A stretch of 64,000 nucleotides of DNA from an uncultured Christensenella sp. (GCA_910578545.1 CAJTPT010000003.1:225743-289742), one strand, 5' to 3'; positions 26,167-35,472 are shown, counted from the stretch's first letter. The notes: generated by a model not told the origin, from the sequence alone. Numbers and translations: made by a program.

Positions 26167-27126
26167 ATGAAAAAAATAGCGGTGCTTACAAGCGGCGGCG
26201 ACGCGCCGGGCATGAATGCGGCTATCCGTGCGGTAGTGCGTTACGGCATTGGTATGGGGCTTGAGGTCATGGGCGTCGAGCGCGGATTGCAGGGTCTTAT
26301 CGACGATTTGTTTATACCCATGAACATGCGCAGTGTGTCGGACATTATCCACCGCGGCGGCACGATATTAAAGACGGCTCGCTGTCCCGAGTTCAAGGAG
26401 GAAGCGGGTCAGCAAAAGGCGATAAAGAATCTTCGCGCGCGCGGCGTCGAGGGCATTATCGTTATAGGCGGCGACGGCTCGTTTATGGGCGCAAAAGCGC
26501 TTACCGACCGCGGCTTCCCGTCGATCGGTATTCCCGGCACGATAGACAACGACCTTGCGTACACCGATTACACGCTCGGCTTTGATACCGCGTGCAATAC
26601 CATACTCGACGCTATCAATAAAATTCGCGACACCATGAGCTCGCATGAGCGCGTGTCTATCGTAGAGGTCATGGGCAGAAACTGCGGCGACCTTGCGCTT
26701 TACACCGGCCTTTGCGGCGGCGCGGAAGTAATAGTCGTTCCCGAACATCCGTTGAGCGTAGATCAAATCTTGGAAAATTTGACGGGCGGCGCGGCTAACG
26801 GCAAGACCAGCGGCATAATAGTGCTTGCCGAGGGCGCGGGTAGCGCCGACGTGCTTAAAAAAGAATTGACTGCTCGCTCCGATTTGGTTTTCAAGTCCAC
26901 GCGGCTCGGTCACGTTCAGCGCGGCGGAAGTCCGTCCTGCCGCGACAGATACCTCGGCACCTGCTTTGGCGTGCGCGCGGTAGAACTTCTCAAACAGGGT
27001 ATAGGCAACCGCATTGTCGGTATTAAAAATCACAAGTTCTACGACATGGACATCGTCGAGGGCATTGCCATGAAAAAAGAGTTCGACCTCGAACTCTACC
27101 AAAAGGCGATGATAGTCGGGCGCTAA
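26167..27126 (+). CDS. pfkA: ATP-dependent 6-phosphofructokinase
   Basis: Phosphorylates fructose-6-phosphate to fructose-1,6-bisphosphate, the committed glycolytic step. The 319-residue length is that of bacterial PfkA. Visible motifs are TSGGDAPGMN (8-17), GGDGSF, the catalytic PGTIDNDL, and HVQRGG near residue 250. A GGDG rather than pyrophosphate-type GDDG-like motif points to ATP as donor. GAGGAG lies before ATG 26167. Confidence 0.96.
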   Translation: MKKIAVLTSGGDAPGMNAAIRAVVRYGIGMGLEVMGVERGLQGLIDDLFIPMNMRSVSDIIHRGGTILKTARCPEFKEEAGQQKAIKNLRARGVEGIIVIGGDGSFMGAKALTDRGFPSIGIPGTIDNDLAYTDYTLGFDTACNTILDAINKIRDTMSSHERVSIVEVMGRNCGDLALYTGLCGGAEVIVVPEHPLSVDQILENLTGGAANGKTSGIIVLAEGAGSADVLKKELTARSDLVFKSTRLGHVQRGGSPSCRDRYLGTCFGVRAVELLKQGIGNRIVGIKNHKFYDMDIVEGIAMKKEFDLELYQKAMIVGR

Positions 27127-27239
27127 GTTGCTTCTTTTTTAAAAGAAGCGGGCGATAAAACTTAAAGTATATTGCTTATATTTGTAAATTACTTATAAAT
27201 TTTACTCGTTTTGGATTTCGGTTGTATTGATAAGCAAAG

Positions 27240-27270
27240 AGGCTTGAACGGTTTTGTCAAGCCTTTTTTA
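27240..27270 (+). terminator. Terminator after pfkA
   Basis: AGGCTTGA (27240-27247) pairs with TCAAGCCT (27257-27264), followed by TTTTTATT. A second weaker hairpin, GCTTCTTTT/AAAAGAAGC, lies just after the pfkA stop. Confidence 0.8.
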
Positions 27271-27290
27271 TTATAATTATTCGGTGCATA

Positions 27291-29207
27291 ATGGGAAAAC
27301 ATTTTAAATCGACACTTCAATATAAATACATAGCGATTTTTATTACGGCTGTGTTTTGCGCACTGTGTTTTGTCTGCGGTGCAGCGAATGAGCATGGCAA
27401 CGTATATGCGGAATCTAACGCGACGTTTGACGGCGTTATAGTCGACGAGGACAAACCGCTCGATATTTTATCCGAGCTTGACAAAAAGTACGGAACTCAT
27501 AATTCCGATTACGAGTACAGGTTGGATAAGGTGCTGCCCGTCAAGTACGGCAAGGTTTACAAGTACCGTCAGGTGCATAGCGGTGTCGATATCCCGAGCG
27601 GCGATATAGTTGTGTGTACCAACGGCGAAAATAAAGTTCTTTCTGTATTCGGCGAGCCTGATAAAACGCTTGCCCAAACGAATGCGGCTACGACTGCTAT
27701 TTACGGCGTGACGGTGTCCGTCGAGCAAACCGACGCTTTCGGCAACTCTGTCGGCGTGCCGGTCGAGCAAACGACGGACGGCGAATACATGCTTGCCGAT
27801 TTCACGCGCAATATTTTTGTCGTCGACGCATCGGACGGCGTGTTCGCGTATTATCAGAACGAAAGCGGCGTGTTCGACCCGATTGCCGTTACGGCGTACA
27901 ACAACGTCGTCAAGGCGTACGACTTTTATGCCGACAGTAAAAACACAGGCGTAAGGCTTTTGGGCGCAAACGGCGGCAATGACGAGGTTTGGGGCAATTA
28001 CAACGACAGGGAAAGCGAAAAGCCGATCATGGTGTACGTACACTACGGCGACGAGTACGAAAACGCGAATTGCGGATACGACGAAACGAGCGGACAAGTC
28101 ACGATGTTGGTAGGCGACGGCAGAAAAGACGGAAGCATGTATCACCCGGGCAATGCCGCAGACGTTATCGGTCACGAATATCAACACGCAGTCACGCAGT
28201 TTGCCGCCGAGTTTGAGTACCTCAACGATTCGGGCGCGCTCAACGAAGCGATTTCGGATATATTCGGTGCGCTAATCGAGGGATACGATCCGAGCGACAA
28301 TAGGTTTTGGACGAGCGGAGAAGATTGCGCGGCGGGCGGAACTAAGTTTATTCGTTCGATCAAAGGTGGAACGAGTCATTACAAATACAGTATGTCAAAT
28401 AAAATACCCAACTGCAATCTCGATCACGATCACGCAATATGCAGTTACGGCGGCACTCATTATAACAGCACGATTATATCGCACACGCAGTACGTGCTGT
28501 ATCAAAGGATTCCGAAGTTCTTTACACGCGAGGTAATGGGCGAGCTGTGGTATTCCACGCTTTGTGCGCTCACGCCGCAGTCGACGTTCGACGATTTCGG
28601 TCTTAGGTTTTACCGTACCGCGCAAAACCTCGGTTACGAAAAATCGGTGTGCGATACTATATTCGACTGTCTTGTCGAGCGCGAGCTTTTGCCGGTACAT
28701 ACGGTATCCTTTGTCGACCACGACGGCTCGATTATTGCACAAAAATACGTGCTCGACGGCGAGGACGCGGCTCTTCCAGAAACGCCCGTTCGCCAATCGG
28801 ACGAGAAGTACGATTACGAGTTTACGTGTTGGTCGCAGGCAGCGGAAAACGTCACCTCGGATATCACCGTACGTGCCGAGTACAAGCAAACATTAAGGAA
28901 GTACAAAGTCACGTTTATCGATGCGCTAAACTCCGAAGTTATATCAACTGTCGAATACGAGTACGGCAGTAAATTAAGTCCTCCCGACACGTCCGCCGCG
29001 GTCGGCTACCGATTTGACGGGTGGTATGCGGACGAACAATTTACAATGCCGTTCGACTCCGATACGCTTGTAACGGGAGATATGACTTTGTACGCCAAAT
29101 ACGTAAAGATAGAAACACACGATTACTTGATAATAATCAGTATAGTCGCAGGCGGTTTGATAATTGCGGCTTTGGGAATATTAGCCGTAATTAAAAGAAA
29201 CAAGTAA
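27291..29207 (+). CDS. M4-family (thermolysin-like) metalloprotease with InlB-type repeats and C-terminal membrane anchor
   Basis: Exported zinc endopeptidase of 638 residues. The signal peptide spans about 10-32, a propeptide follows, and the catalytic region has GHEYQHAVTQ (HExxH, about 295) and GALNEAISDIFG (the third ligand Glu, about 316). A later THYNSTIISH segment holds the catalytic His region. Two Listeria/Bacteroides-type beta-grasp repeats follow (about 475-530 and 540-605, the latter with YRFDGWYADEQFT), then a transmembrane helix (about 612-632) with Lys tail. So the protease is surface-anchored. No ribosome site is seen before ATG 27291, and the promoter is unclear. Confidence 0.9.
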   Translation: MGKHFKSTLQYKYIAIFITAVFCALCFVCGAANEHGNVYAESNATFDGVIVDEDKPLDILSELDKKYGTHNSDYEYRLDKVLPVKYGKVYKYRQVHSGVDIPSGDIVVCTNGENKVLSVFGEPDKTLAQTNAATTAIYGVTVSVEQTDAFGNSVGVPVEQTTDGEYMLADFTRNIFVVDASDGVFAYYQNESGVFDPIAVTAYNNVVKAYDFYADSKNTGVRLLGANGGNDEVWGNYNDRESEKPIMVYVHYGDEYENANCGYDETSGQVTMLVGDGRKDGSMYHPGNAADVIGHEYQHAVTQFAAEFEYLNDSGALNEAISDIFGALIEGYDPSDNRFWTSGEDCAAGGTKFIRSIKGGTSHYKYSMSNKIPNCNLDHDHAICSYGGTHYNSTIISHTQYVLYQRIPKFFTREVMGELWYSTLCALTPQSTFDDFGLRFYRTAQNLGYEKSVCDTIFDCLVERELLPVHTVSFVDHDGSIIAQKYVLDGEDAALPETPVRQSDEKYDYEFTCWSQAAENVTSDITVRAEYKQTLRKYKVTFIDALNSEVISTVEYEYGSKLSPPDTSAAVGYRFDGWYADEQFTMPFDSDTLVTGDMTLYAKYVKIETHDYLIIISIVAGGLIIAALGILAVIKRNK

Positions 29208-29216
29208 ATCATATAA

Positions 29217-29251
29217 AAACGCACGGGCTTAATTGCTCGTGCGTTTTTGTA
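29217..29251. terminator. Bidirectional terminator between M4 protease and TM2 gene
   Basis: AAACGCACGGGC pairs with GCTCGTGCGTTT around a 6-base loop, with A-rich start and T-rich end. Confidence 0.85.
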
Positions 29252-29263
29252 ATGTATATTGTT

Positions 29264-29491
29264 TTAGTCCTTAAAATATCCAATGTTGCTCGGTTTGTTC
29301 GGGTCGAAGGTAAAGTTGCAGATTGAAGCCACTAGCCCGTAAATACCGAACGTTATCATCGACAAAAAGAAGTAGGCGAGCGTTCTCGATTTAAAGCCGT
29401 CGGGCTTAAGCGAGGTGTGATTTATTATAATGCTGCCGATCCACCCTAAAAAGAAAGTGAGCAAAAATCTTGCCAAGTTGTTGTTGTCCAT
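29264..29491 (-). CDS. Small TM2-like membrane protein
   Basis: The 75-residue product has two transmembrane segments (about 6-25 and 36-58). The first carries FFLGWIGSIIINH, a variant of the TM2 pattern LGxxGxHxF, and the turn has a DG residue pair. Function unknown. It is divergent from a small XRE gene, and its promoter spacer is filled by a palindromic operator, so the XRE protein likely controls it. Confidence 0.75.
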   Translation of the reverse strand: MDNNNLARFLLTFFLGWIGSIIINHTSLKPDGFKSRTLAYFFLSMITFGIYGLVASICNFTFDPNKPSNIGYFKD

Positions 29492-29520
29492 AATGTTCTC
29501 CTTTGTGTATTAATAATAAA

Positions 29521-29574
29521 AGTATATGATACAAATCTGTATCTGTCAAGTGTTTTGATACATTTTTGTATAAT
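29521..29574. promoter_or_regulatory. Divergent promoters with two GATACA-N4-TGTATC operators
   Basis: Minus-strand promoter: TTGACA (29549-29544), 17-base spacer, TATACT (29526-29521). The spacer is almost exactly the perfect palindrome GATACAAATCTGTATC (29528-29543). A second copy, GATACATTTTTGTATA (29557-29572), overlaps the plus-strand -10 box TATAAT (29569-29574). Centres are 29 bases apart. Confidence 0.8.
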
Positions 29575-29582
29575 ATATTTAT

Positions 29583-29795
29583 GTGGAACAGAGATTTAAA
29601 AACAACAGAATAGCGGAATTTAGAAAGTCGCAGGGGTTATCGCAACGTCGGCTTGCCAAAGAGCTTGGAACGAGTCAGGCAAATCTGTCGCGTTGGGAAC
29701 AGGGGATAATCGAACCGAGCATAATAGAGTGTTGGAAAATCGCCGATTACTTTGACGTCAGCATTGACGTTTTGTGCGGACGGAAGGAATACTGA
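29583..29795 (+). CDS. Small XRE-family repressor
   Basis: The 70-residue protein is a single helix-turn-helix (IAEFRKSQGLSQRRLAKELGTSQANLSRWEQG..., ending ADYFDVSIDVLCG). The start is GTG 29583; an ATG two bases upstream is out of frame and soon stops. The -10 box ends nine bases before the GTG and no ribosome site exists, so the mRNA may be leaderless. Two matching palindromes in front suggest that it represses itself and the divergent TM2 gene. Confidence 0.85.
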   Translation: MEQRFKNNRIAEFRKSQGLSQRRLAKELGTSQANLSRWEQGIIEPSIIECWKIADYFDVSIDVLCGRKEY

Positions 29796-29820
29796 CGTCG
29801 TATGCTTTTTATTAAATCAA

Positions 29821-29848
29821 AAAGGACATTCACAAAAGAATGTCCTTT
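29821..29848. terminator. Hairpin between XRE gene and fba
   Basis: AAAGGACATTC pairs perfectly with GAATGTCCTTT around ACAAAA. It can serve both convergent genes. Confidence 0.75.
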
Positions 29849-29985
29849 AGTTTATTGGGAAGAAAAAGCTTTTAAGTGCGGAGACGCGAGCCAGTCAAGG
29901 CAACCGAACGGCGGCGACGGGAAATGTTGATCCACCTACATGACACAAGACGCCCGACGGTTAACGCCGCATTACGCGCTAAAAA

Positions 29986-30915
29986 TTATGCTTTTCCTGC
30001 GCAACCGAGTACGTGTACTAACTTATGGCGTACACATTCGGTAACAAGCGTTCTGCCGTCGCCGAGGTACTGACGGGGATCGAAGTGTGCCGGGTTTTCG
30101 GCAAAGTGCTTGCGGACTGCCGCGGTGAATGCAAGACGAAGGTCGGAATCGACGTTGATTTTGCAGACCGCCATTGACGAAGCTTTGCGAAGCATTTCTT
30201 CGGGAATACCCTTAGCGCCGGGCATTGCGCCGCCGAAGTCGTTAACCATTTTTACGTAGTCGGGAAGCACAGAGCTTGCGCCGTGAAGAACGATGGGGAA
30301 CTTGGGAAGAAGCTCGGACACCTTTTCAAGAATATCGAAACGCAGTTTTGCCTCGCCCTTAAACTTGAACGCGCCGTGACTGGTGCCAATAGCGATAGCA
30401 AGCGAGTCGACGCCCGTCTTGGCAACGAATTCCGCCGCCTCATCGGGGTCGGTGTAAAGCGCGTCTGCGGCGTCGACCTTGACGTTGTCCTCAACGCCGG
30501 CGAGTCTTCCGAGCTCGGCTTCTACCGTTACGCCGTGATCGTGAGCGTATTTAACTACCTCGGACGTGATTTTGATGTTTTCCGCAAGCGGGTGGGAGGA
30601 CGCGTCGATCATGACGGAAGTAAATCCGTGCTTGATGACTTCTACGCAAAGGTCGTAGGAATTACCGTGATCGAGGTGCAAGCAGATGGGAAGACCGGAA
30701 TCTTCTACTGCGGCCTGTACCATTTTGGTAAGGTATACGGGGTTTGCGTACTTAATGGCGCTGGACGAAACCTGAAGGATGAGCGGCGCTTTTTCAAGCT
30801 TGCCGGCTTCGACAATACCCTGAATGGTTTCCATGTTGTTGATGTTGAACGCGCCGATTGCGTATCCGCCCTCGTAGGCTTTGGCGAACATGTCCTTAGT
30901 ATTTACTAACGGCAT
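29986..30915 (-). CDS. fba: Class II fructose-1,6-bisphosphate aldolase
   Basis: Splits fructose-1,6-bisphosphate into glyceraldehyde-3-phosphate and dihydroxyacetone phosphate in glycolysis. The 309-residue product has the class II zinc motifs CLHLDHG (about 78-84), EAELG, GTSHGAFKF and LHGASS. The Gly-Ala-Ser-Ser and IGTSHG phosphate-binding stretches are intact. GGAGG precedes ATG 30915. About 140 bases of 3' sequence before the hairpin hold no gene. Confidence 0.96.
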   Translation of the reverse strand: MPLVNTKDMFAKAYEGGYAIGAFNINNMETIQGIVEAGKLEKAPLILQVSSSAIKYANPVYLTKMVQAAVEDSGLPICLHLDHGNSYDLCVEVIKHGFTSVMIDASSHPLAENIKITSEVVKYAHDHGVTVEAELGRLAGVEDNVKVDAADALYTDPDEAAEFVAKTGVDSLAIAIGTSHGAFKFKGEAKLRFDILEKVSELLPKFPIVLHGASSVLPDYVKMVNDFGGAMPGAKGIPEEMLRKASSMAVCKINVDSDLRLAFTAAVRKHFAENPAHFDPRQYLGDGRTLVTECVRHKLVHVLGCAGKA

Positions 30916-30953
30916 AATATGTTGATACCTCCAACAGTTTATTAACGATTATT

Positions 30954-30982
30954 ATTATACCACTTGGAATGACTAAAAGCAA
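30954..30982 (-). promoter_or_regulatory. Promoter of fba
   Basis: On the minus strand TTGCTT (30982-30977), 17-base spacer, TATAAT (30959-30954). Confidence 0.7.
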
Positions 30983-31111
30983 GCCTTTGCGCGTTCTTTT
31001 TTAGTTGTGAACTTTTTGTGAATTGTATGCCTTTAAGGCGGTATTCCGGGTGATGTTCCGTTATAGGAGCAAATTTGCGATGAGAACAAATTAGGTGTAA
31101 TACCAAATTTA

Positions 31112-31140
31112 TTGACTTTTTTGTTGTAATAGTTTAAAAT
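31112..31140 (+). promoter_or_regulatory. Promoter of the M29 aminopeptidase gene
   Basis: TTGACT (31112-31117), 17-base spacer, TAAAAT (31135-31140), 25 bases before ATG 31166. Confidence 0.75.
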
Positions 31141-31165
31141 AAAGTAAGAAAGGAGATGTTAAACG

Positions 31166-32281
31166 ATGAAAGACGAGAGAATAGTCAAGCTTGCGCGTAA
31201 TTTAGTCAATTATTCCATTGCCGCCAAAAAAGGGGATAAGGTACTGATAGAGGCGTTTGACGTGCCGTATCCGCTTGTCACCGAGCTTATCAAGGCGGTG
31301 TACGAGACGGGCGCACAGGCGTTTGTAACCAATATAGATACTCGTGTGCGCGCCGAGCTTTTAAAGGGCGCTACCGACGAACAGCTTAAAGCGTGGGGCG
31401 AATTTGACGCTAACGTCATGTCGCAAATGGATTGCTATATCGGCGTGCGCGGCAGTGATAACAGCTACGAAAATTCGTCAGTTCCGAGCGCGCGCATGGA
31501 AAAATACATGAGCCTTTACTCGCATCCCGTTCACAACGATATTCGCGTAAAAAAGACGCGGTGGGTGGTGCTCAGATACCCCTCGCCGTCCATGGCTCAG
31601 CTTGCGGGCATGTCGACCGAAGCGTTTGAGGACTTTTACTTTAACGTGTGCAACCTCGACTATTCCAAGATGGACAAGGCGATGGACGCGCTTGTTGCGC
31701 TTATGAACAAGACCGACAAGGTTAGATTAGTAGCCAAAGACACCGACATTACTTTTTCCGTAAAGGATATCCCCGCCATCAAGTGCTCGGGGCAGATGAA
31801 CATTCCCGACGGCGAGGTGTATACTGCGCCCGTTAAGAATTCGGTCAACGGCGTTATTACGTACAACACGCCCACCGTTTACAACGGCACGAGATTCGAT
31901 TGGGTGCGCCTGACGTTTAAAAACGGAAAGATTGTCAAAGCCGAAAGCTCTAATCAAGAGAAGTCGGACGCAATTTTCGATTCGGATGAGGGCGCAAGAT
32001 ACGTAGGCGAGTTCGCGATAGGCGTCAACCCGTATGTCACCGAAGCGATTTGCGATATTCTGTTTGACGAAAAGATTTGCGGTTCAATCCATTTCACGCC
32101 CGGCGCTTGCTACGATGACGCGTACAACGGCAATAATTCGGTCGTGCATTGGGATTTGGTGCTTCGCCAAACCCCCGATGTCGGCGGAGGCAAGATTTAC
32201 TTCGACGACGTGCTTATCCGCGATAACGGCAGGTTCGTGCTAAAAGAACTGCTCTGCCTCAACCCCGAAAATTTAAAGTAG
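31166..32281 (+). CDS. M29-family aminopeptidase
   Basis: Cytoplasmic metallo-aminopeptidase of the AmpS/PepS type, 371 residues, which releases N-terminal residues from peptides. The N-terminus (RIVKLARNLVNYSIAAKKGDKVLIEA) is characteristic. Metal-binding candidates include E270-like NQEKSDAIF, the NVHFG-like stretch FTPGACYDD and the C-terminal SVVHWDLV region; these vary from the most common family forms (usually HxD and EH), so the exact ligands need alignment. AAAGGAG precedes the ATG. The following small membrane gene starts nine bases after the stop. Confidence 0.85.
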   Translation: MKDERIVKLARNLVNYSIAAKKGDKVLIEAFDVPYPLVTELIKAVYETGAQAFVTNIDTRVRAELLKGATDEQLKAWGEFDANVMSQMDCYIGVRGSDNSYENSSVPSARMEKYMSLYSHPVHNDIRVKKTRWVVLRYPSPSMAQLAGMSTEAFEDFYFNVCNLDYSKMDKAMDALVALMNKTDKVRLVAKDTDITFSVKDIPAIKCSGQMNIPDGEVYTAPVKNSVNGVITYNTPTVYNGTRFDWVRLTFKNGKIVKAESSNQEKSDAIFDSDEGARYVGEFAIGVNPYVTEAICDILFDEKICGSIHFTPGACYDDAYNGNNSVVHWDLVLRQTPDVGGGKIYFDDVLIRDNGRFVLKELLCLNPENLK

Positions 32282-32290
32282 GTATTAAAT

Positions 32291-32866
32291 ATGTTTGAAC
32301 TTAATTACGCAATCACCGCTAACGACCTGAAAGCCGTTAACAAAAAGATATTTTCGGTTTACTTCTGCTTGTACTTCGGCGTAGCTCTTTTTGGCATTGC
32401 CGTAGGTATCGCGGCGATCGTACTTAGTCCGTCAACTTCGATACTAGTGCTCGGCATAGTCATACTTGTTTTTGCGGCTATACTCTTGGCAGTATCGTTG
32501 CTTATGGCGATCGCGCCCAAAAACTTTGTCACAAGCGTCGTTCCGACAAGCGACCAACAGTTAAGCGTTGTTATAGATAAGCACGGCGTGACAGTAGGCG
32601 ACCAAAACGTGCTTAGCTTTGCCGATATGCAAAAGATAAAAAAATACAAAGACTTTTTCACAGTCGGCACCGCCGCAAGCGTGTTTATCGTTAAAAACGC
32701 AATCACATCCGGACAAAGCTACGACGAGCTTTATTCGTATATGTCTCAATCCATTGGTAAGCTTTTGCTCGAGCCGACGGCACATGGCGATGGAAAAGCG
32801 GAGCCAGAAACGACCGAACCCGCTATGCAGGACGGAGTAAACGCCGACGAGCAATCAACCGACTGA
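32291..32866 (+). CDS. YcxB-like two-helix membrane protein of unknown function
   Basis: The 191-residue product has two transmembrane helices (about 20-45 and 50-75). A soluble part follows whose layout (HGVTVGDQNVLSFADMQKIKKYKDFFTV) resembles YcxB-like domains, then an acidic disordered tail from about 155. It begins nine bases after the aminopeptidase stop and is probably co-transcribed. No functional evidence. Confidence 0.7.
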   Translation: MFELNYAITANDLKAVNKKIFSVYFCLYFGVALFGIAVGIAAIVLSPSTSILVLGIVILVFAAILLAVSLLMAIAPKNFVTSVVPTSDQQLSVVIDKHGVTVGDQNVLSFADMQKIKKYKDFFTVGTAASVFIVKNAITSGQSYDELYSYMSQSIGKLLLEPTAHGDGKAEPETTEPAMQDGVNADEQSTD

Positions 32867-32913
32867 ATACGATAGCTCGGGATATAAAACTTACGTGTAA
32901 GGAACAACGTATA

Positions 32914-33951
32914 ATGGACGTCAAGCATTTAGGATATAAGCGAAAGTGGTCTATGTTTATCAAATGGTTTTTTGCCGTTTGCTTAATCGTTACAGTCGGC
33001 ATTTTGGTTTATATCATATGCGATTGTTGCGGCGTGATAGAGCGGTATGAAAACGCAATAGCAAATAACAATAAGTCCGCTGTTATCGTAACGCTTGTAC
33101 TCATGCTTTTGGTCGGGCTCGGATACGTTATACTCTCGCTATATAATTTTTTGTCACATCGTGCCGATGAGGATATAAGAATAAACTGCCTGCCAATGAT
33201 GTATTCGTTGATTTTTCTTATGACGGAAAATTTCATGTTGCATTCGTTTGAAAAGACGGGAGTAAACGGGGAATATATCATATCGGAAAGTAGCTTTTAT
33301 ACCGTTACGATGTCGGGGCTTTCATCTATTGCCGTAGCCGTTATTACTTTTGCAAGCTTAAAATTCGCGTTTGAGATTGCGGCGCACCGCAGTCGACTTT
33401 TTGAATCGGCAAATGCAAAGCCCGATATCACGCTTATAAAAGGGCATAACGGTTTTTATGCCGAGATTAAAAAGCATGACTGCTATTTGTGCGGTGTTTA
33501 CGTCGGCAAAATAGACAAAATTCTTTACCGTGATATAAAAAAGACCGGCACTATGTTTTCCGTGAGCGATTTGTTTTATCCCAATAAAAAAGCAATATAC
33601 GAGGCAGTCGACGACAATCAAGCGCGCGAGATAGATTTTTCAATGTTTTTGCCGACGGATATAAAAAGCTTTTGCAATGAACCCGATGTCAAAGGAAAAG
33701 AAATTTATCTCATTTTCAGAGATATGCAGCATTATTACTATTTTGCACAGCTACCGTACGACGAAGATAAATATAACGTTATCGGCACTAACGAATATGC
33801 AATGACGCACTTGCTTTATAAATACAACAAGTGGCAGGATAAGGCATTACGTAAAAAGTGTAAAAAAGCGGAAAACAAAGATTGCATTGTCAAGTACGTA
33901 TCAATGGATTGGCTTAAAATTCCTTACAATTTCTATCCCGACAGACATTGA
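32914..33951 (+). CDS. Multi-helix membrane protein of unknown function
   Basis: The 345-residue protein has about four transmembrane helices (about 15-40, 50-73, 90-108 and 128-152). A soluble C-terminal half of about 190 residues follows, with CYLCGVYVGKIDK and IYLIFRDMQHYYYFAQ. I do not recognise the family. AAGGAA precedes ATG 32914. It follows another unknown membrane gene by 47 bases and may share its transcript. Confidence 0.7.
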   Translation: MDVKHLGYKRKWSMFIKWFFAVCLIVTVGILVYIICDCCGVIERYENAIANNNKSAVIVTLVLMLLVGLGYVILSLYNFLSHRADEDIRINCLPMMYSLIFLMTENFMLHSFEKTGVNGEYIISESSFYTVTMSGLSSIAVAVITFASLKFAFEIAAHRSRLFESANAKPDITLIKGHNGFYAEIKKHDCYLCGVYVGKIDKILYRDIKKTGTMFSVSDLFYPNKKAIYEAVDDNQAREIDFSMFLPTDIKSFCNEPDVKGKEIYLIFRDMQHYYYFAQLPYDEDKYNVIGTNEYAMTHLLYKYNKWQDKALRKKCKKAENKDCIVKYVSMDWLKIPYNFYPDRH

Positions 33952-33998
33952 ATTTTTTAAAACGCACGACTAATTTGCAATTAAGATTTTAAAAAAAC

Positions 33999-34027
33999 TT
34001 GACGGCAAAAGATAAAGGTGATATACT
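33999..34027 (+). promoter_or_regulatory. Promoter of gap
   Basis: TTGACG (33999-34004), 17-base spacer, TATACT (34022-34027). The leader to ATG 34154 is about 120 bases and holds small hairpins but no recognised riboswitch. Confidence 0.75.
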
Positions 34028-34153
34028 TTATATGATGAACGAGTGACGGGTAATAAGACGGCGGGTTTGTTCCGCGGTTTGTATCCGCTTTCGGCAGTAA
34101 GCAAAAGCATATTGCTTAAAAAATAAAGTCAAAAACACATTTGGAGGTTTTTT

Positions 34154-35239
34154 ATGGCAAAGACAAAAGGCAACAACGTAAGAGTTGCTATCAACGGATT
34201 CGGTCGTATCGGACGTCTTGCGTTCCGTCAGATGTTCGGCGCCGCGGGCTACGAGATAGTCGCTATCAACGACCTTACCAGCCCCGCAATGCTCGCAAAT
34301 CTGCTTAAGTACGACACCGCTCAGGGCGGCTACTGCGGCAGAATCGGCGAGGGCGTACACACCGTTACGTCCAAAGAGCCCGTTTACGAAGAGGACGGCA
34401 AGACCGTTAAGGTTCCCGGCTCGATTACCGTCGACGGCAAAGAGATTACCATTTACGCCATGCCCAAAGCACAGGACTTGCCTTGGGGTCAGCTTAAGGT
34501 AGACGTAGTGCTCGAGTGCACCGGCTTCTACTGCTCGAAGGAAAAATCCATGGCGCACGTTCAGGCAGGCGCCAAAAAGGTCGTTATTTCCGCACCTGCG
34601 GGCAACGACCTTAAGACAATCGTTTACAGCGTAAACGAGAACACCCTTACCAAGGACGATCAAATCATTTCCGCGGCAAGCTGCACGACCAACTGCTTGG
34701 CGCCCATGGCTCACGCGCTTAACAAGTACGCGCCCATTCAGTCGGGTATCATGAGCACCATTCACGCTTACACCGGCGACCAGATGATACTTGACGGACC
34801 TCACCGCAAGGGCGATATGAGAAGAGCAAGAGCGGGCGCCGCCAACATCGTTCCCAACTCGACGGGCGCGGCAAAGGCCATCGGCCTTGTTATTCCCGAA
34901 CTTAAAGGCAAGCTTATCGGCTCGGCACAGCGTGTTCCCGTTCCCACGGGTTCGACCACTATCCTTACCGCTGTCGTTAAGGGCAAGGATGTAACCAAAG
35001 AGGGCATCAACGCCGCCATGAAGGCCGCCGCTTCCGAGTCCTACGGCTACAACGAGGACCCCATCGTTTCGTCCGACGTTATCGGCATGCGTTACGGCTC
35101 GCTGTTCGACGCAACCCAGACCATGGTTTCGCCGATCGGTGATGACCTTTACCAAGTTCAGGTCGTTTCCTGGTACGACAACGAAAACTCTTACACCAGC
35201 CAGATGGTAAGAACCATCAAATACTTTGCCGAGCTGTAA
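34154..35239 (+). CDS. gap: Glyceraldehyde-3-phosphate dehydrogenase
   Basis: NAD-dependent glycolytic enzyme forming 1,3-bisphosphoglycerate. The 361-residue product has the Rossmann motif [10 protein letters not shown], the catalytic Cys177 in SCTTNC, and HAYTGDQ near residue 200, plus WYDNENSYT at the C-terminus. It is about 25 residues longer than most bacterial Gap, mainly around residues 75-110. Very regular, highly used codons suggest strong expression. TTGGAGG before ATG 34154 is a strong ribosome site. Confidence 0.97.
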   Translation: MAKTKGNNVRVAINGFGRIGRLAFRQMFGAAGYEIVAINDLTSPAMLANLLKYDTAQGGYCGRIGEGVHTVTSKEPVYEEDGKTVKVPGSITVDGKEITIYAMPKAQDLPWGQLKVDVVLECTGFYCSKEKSMAHVQAGAKKVVISAPAGNDLKTIVYSVNENTLTKDDQIISAASCTTNCLAPMAHALNKYAPIQSGIMSTIHAYTGDQMILDGPHRKGDMRRARAGAANIVPNSTGAAKAIGLVIPELKGKLIGSAQRVPVPTGSTTILTAVVKGKDVTKEGINAAMKAAASESYGYNEDPIVSSDVIGMRYGSLFDATQTMVSPIGDDLYQVQVVSWYDNENSYTSQMVRTIKYFAEL

Positions 35240-35324
35240 GATATAAGCCGGGAGGCGCTCGGACACCGCAAGCCCAAAAACCTTACGAGTTCAAGCCCCT
35301 CACGGGTAATTAATCAAAAGCAAG

Positions 35325-35357
35325 CAAGCGTTTGGATTTTCCAAGCGCTTGTTTTTT
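35325..35357 (+). terminator. Terminator of gap
   Basis: CAAGCGTTTGGA pairs with TCCAAGCGCTTG (one wobble) around a short T-rich loop, then TTTTTT. Confidence 0.85.
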
Positions 35358-35383
35358 GTACCATTTTGTGCTGTAATTAAATA

Positions 35384-35437
35384 TTTGTTGAAAAGTCAAC
35401 AAATCGTTTGACAGCAAAACAACGGATATAGTATACT
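35384..35437 (+). promoter_or_regulatory. Promoter and palindromic operator of the MarR-ADH/ALDH operon
   Basis: TTGACA (35408-35413), 18-base spacer, TATACT (35432-35437). A perfect 8-4-8 palindrome, TTTGTTGA-AAAG-TCAACAAA (35384-35403), lies four bases upstream of the -35 box, a typical MarR-type operator. Confidence 0.8.
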
Positions 35438-35472
35438 TTAACTATTAAATTATTTATTCGATAGGTGAGCAA

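Noticed and set aside
29876..30073. 65-codon plus-strand frame in the 3' region of fba
   Set aside because: It overlaps the end of fba in antisense and has no ribosome site; the ~140 bases after fba look non-coding.
34028..34153. Riboswitch in the gap leader
   Set aside because: Only small hairpins are visible; no match to a known riboswitch core or to a terminator/antiterminator pair.
34028..35266. 412-codon open frame opposite gap
   Set aside because: Antisense shadow produced by the strong codon bias of gap.
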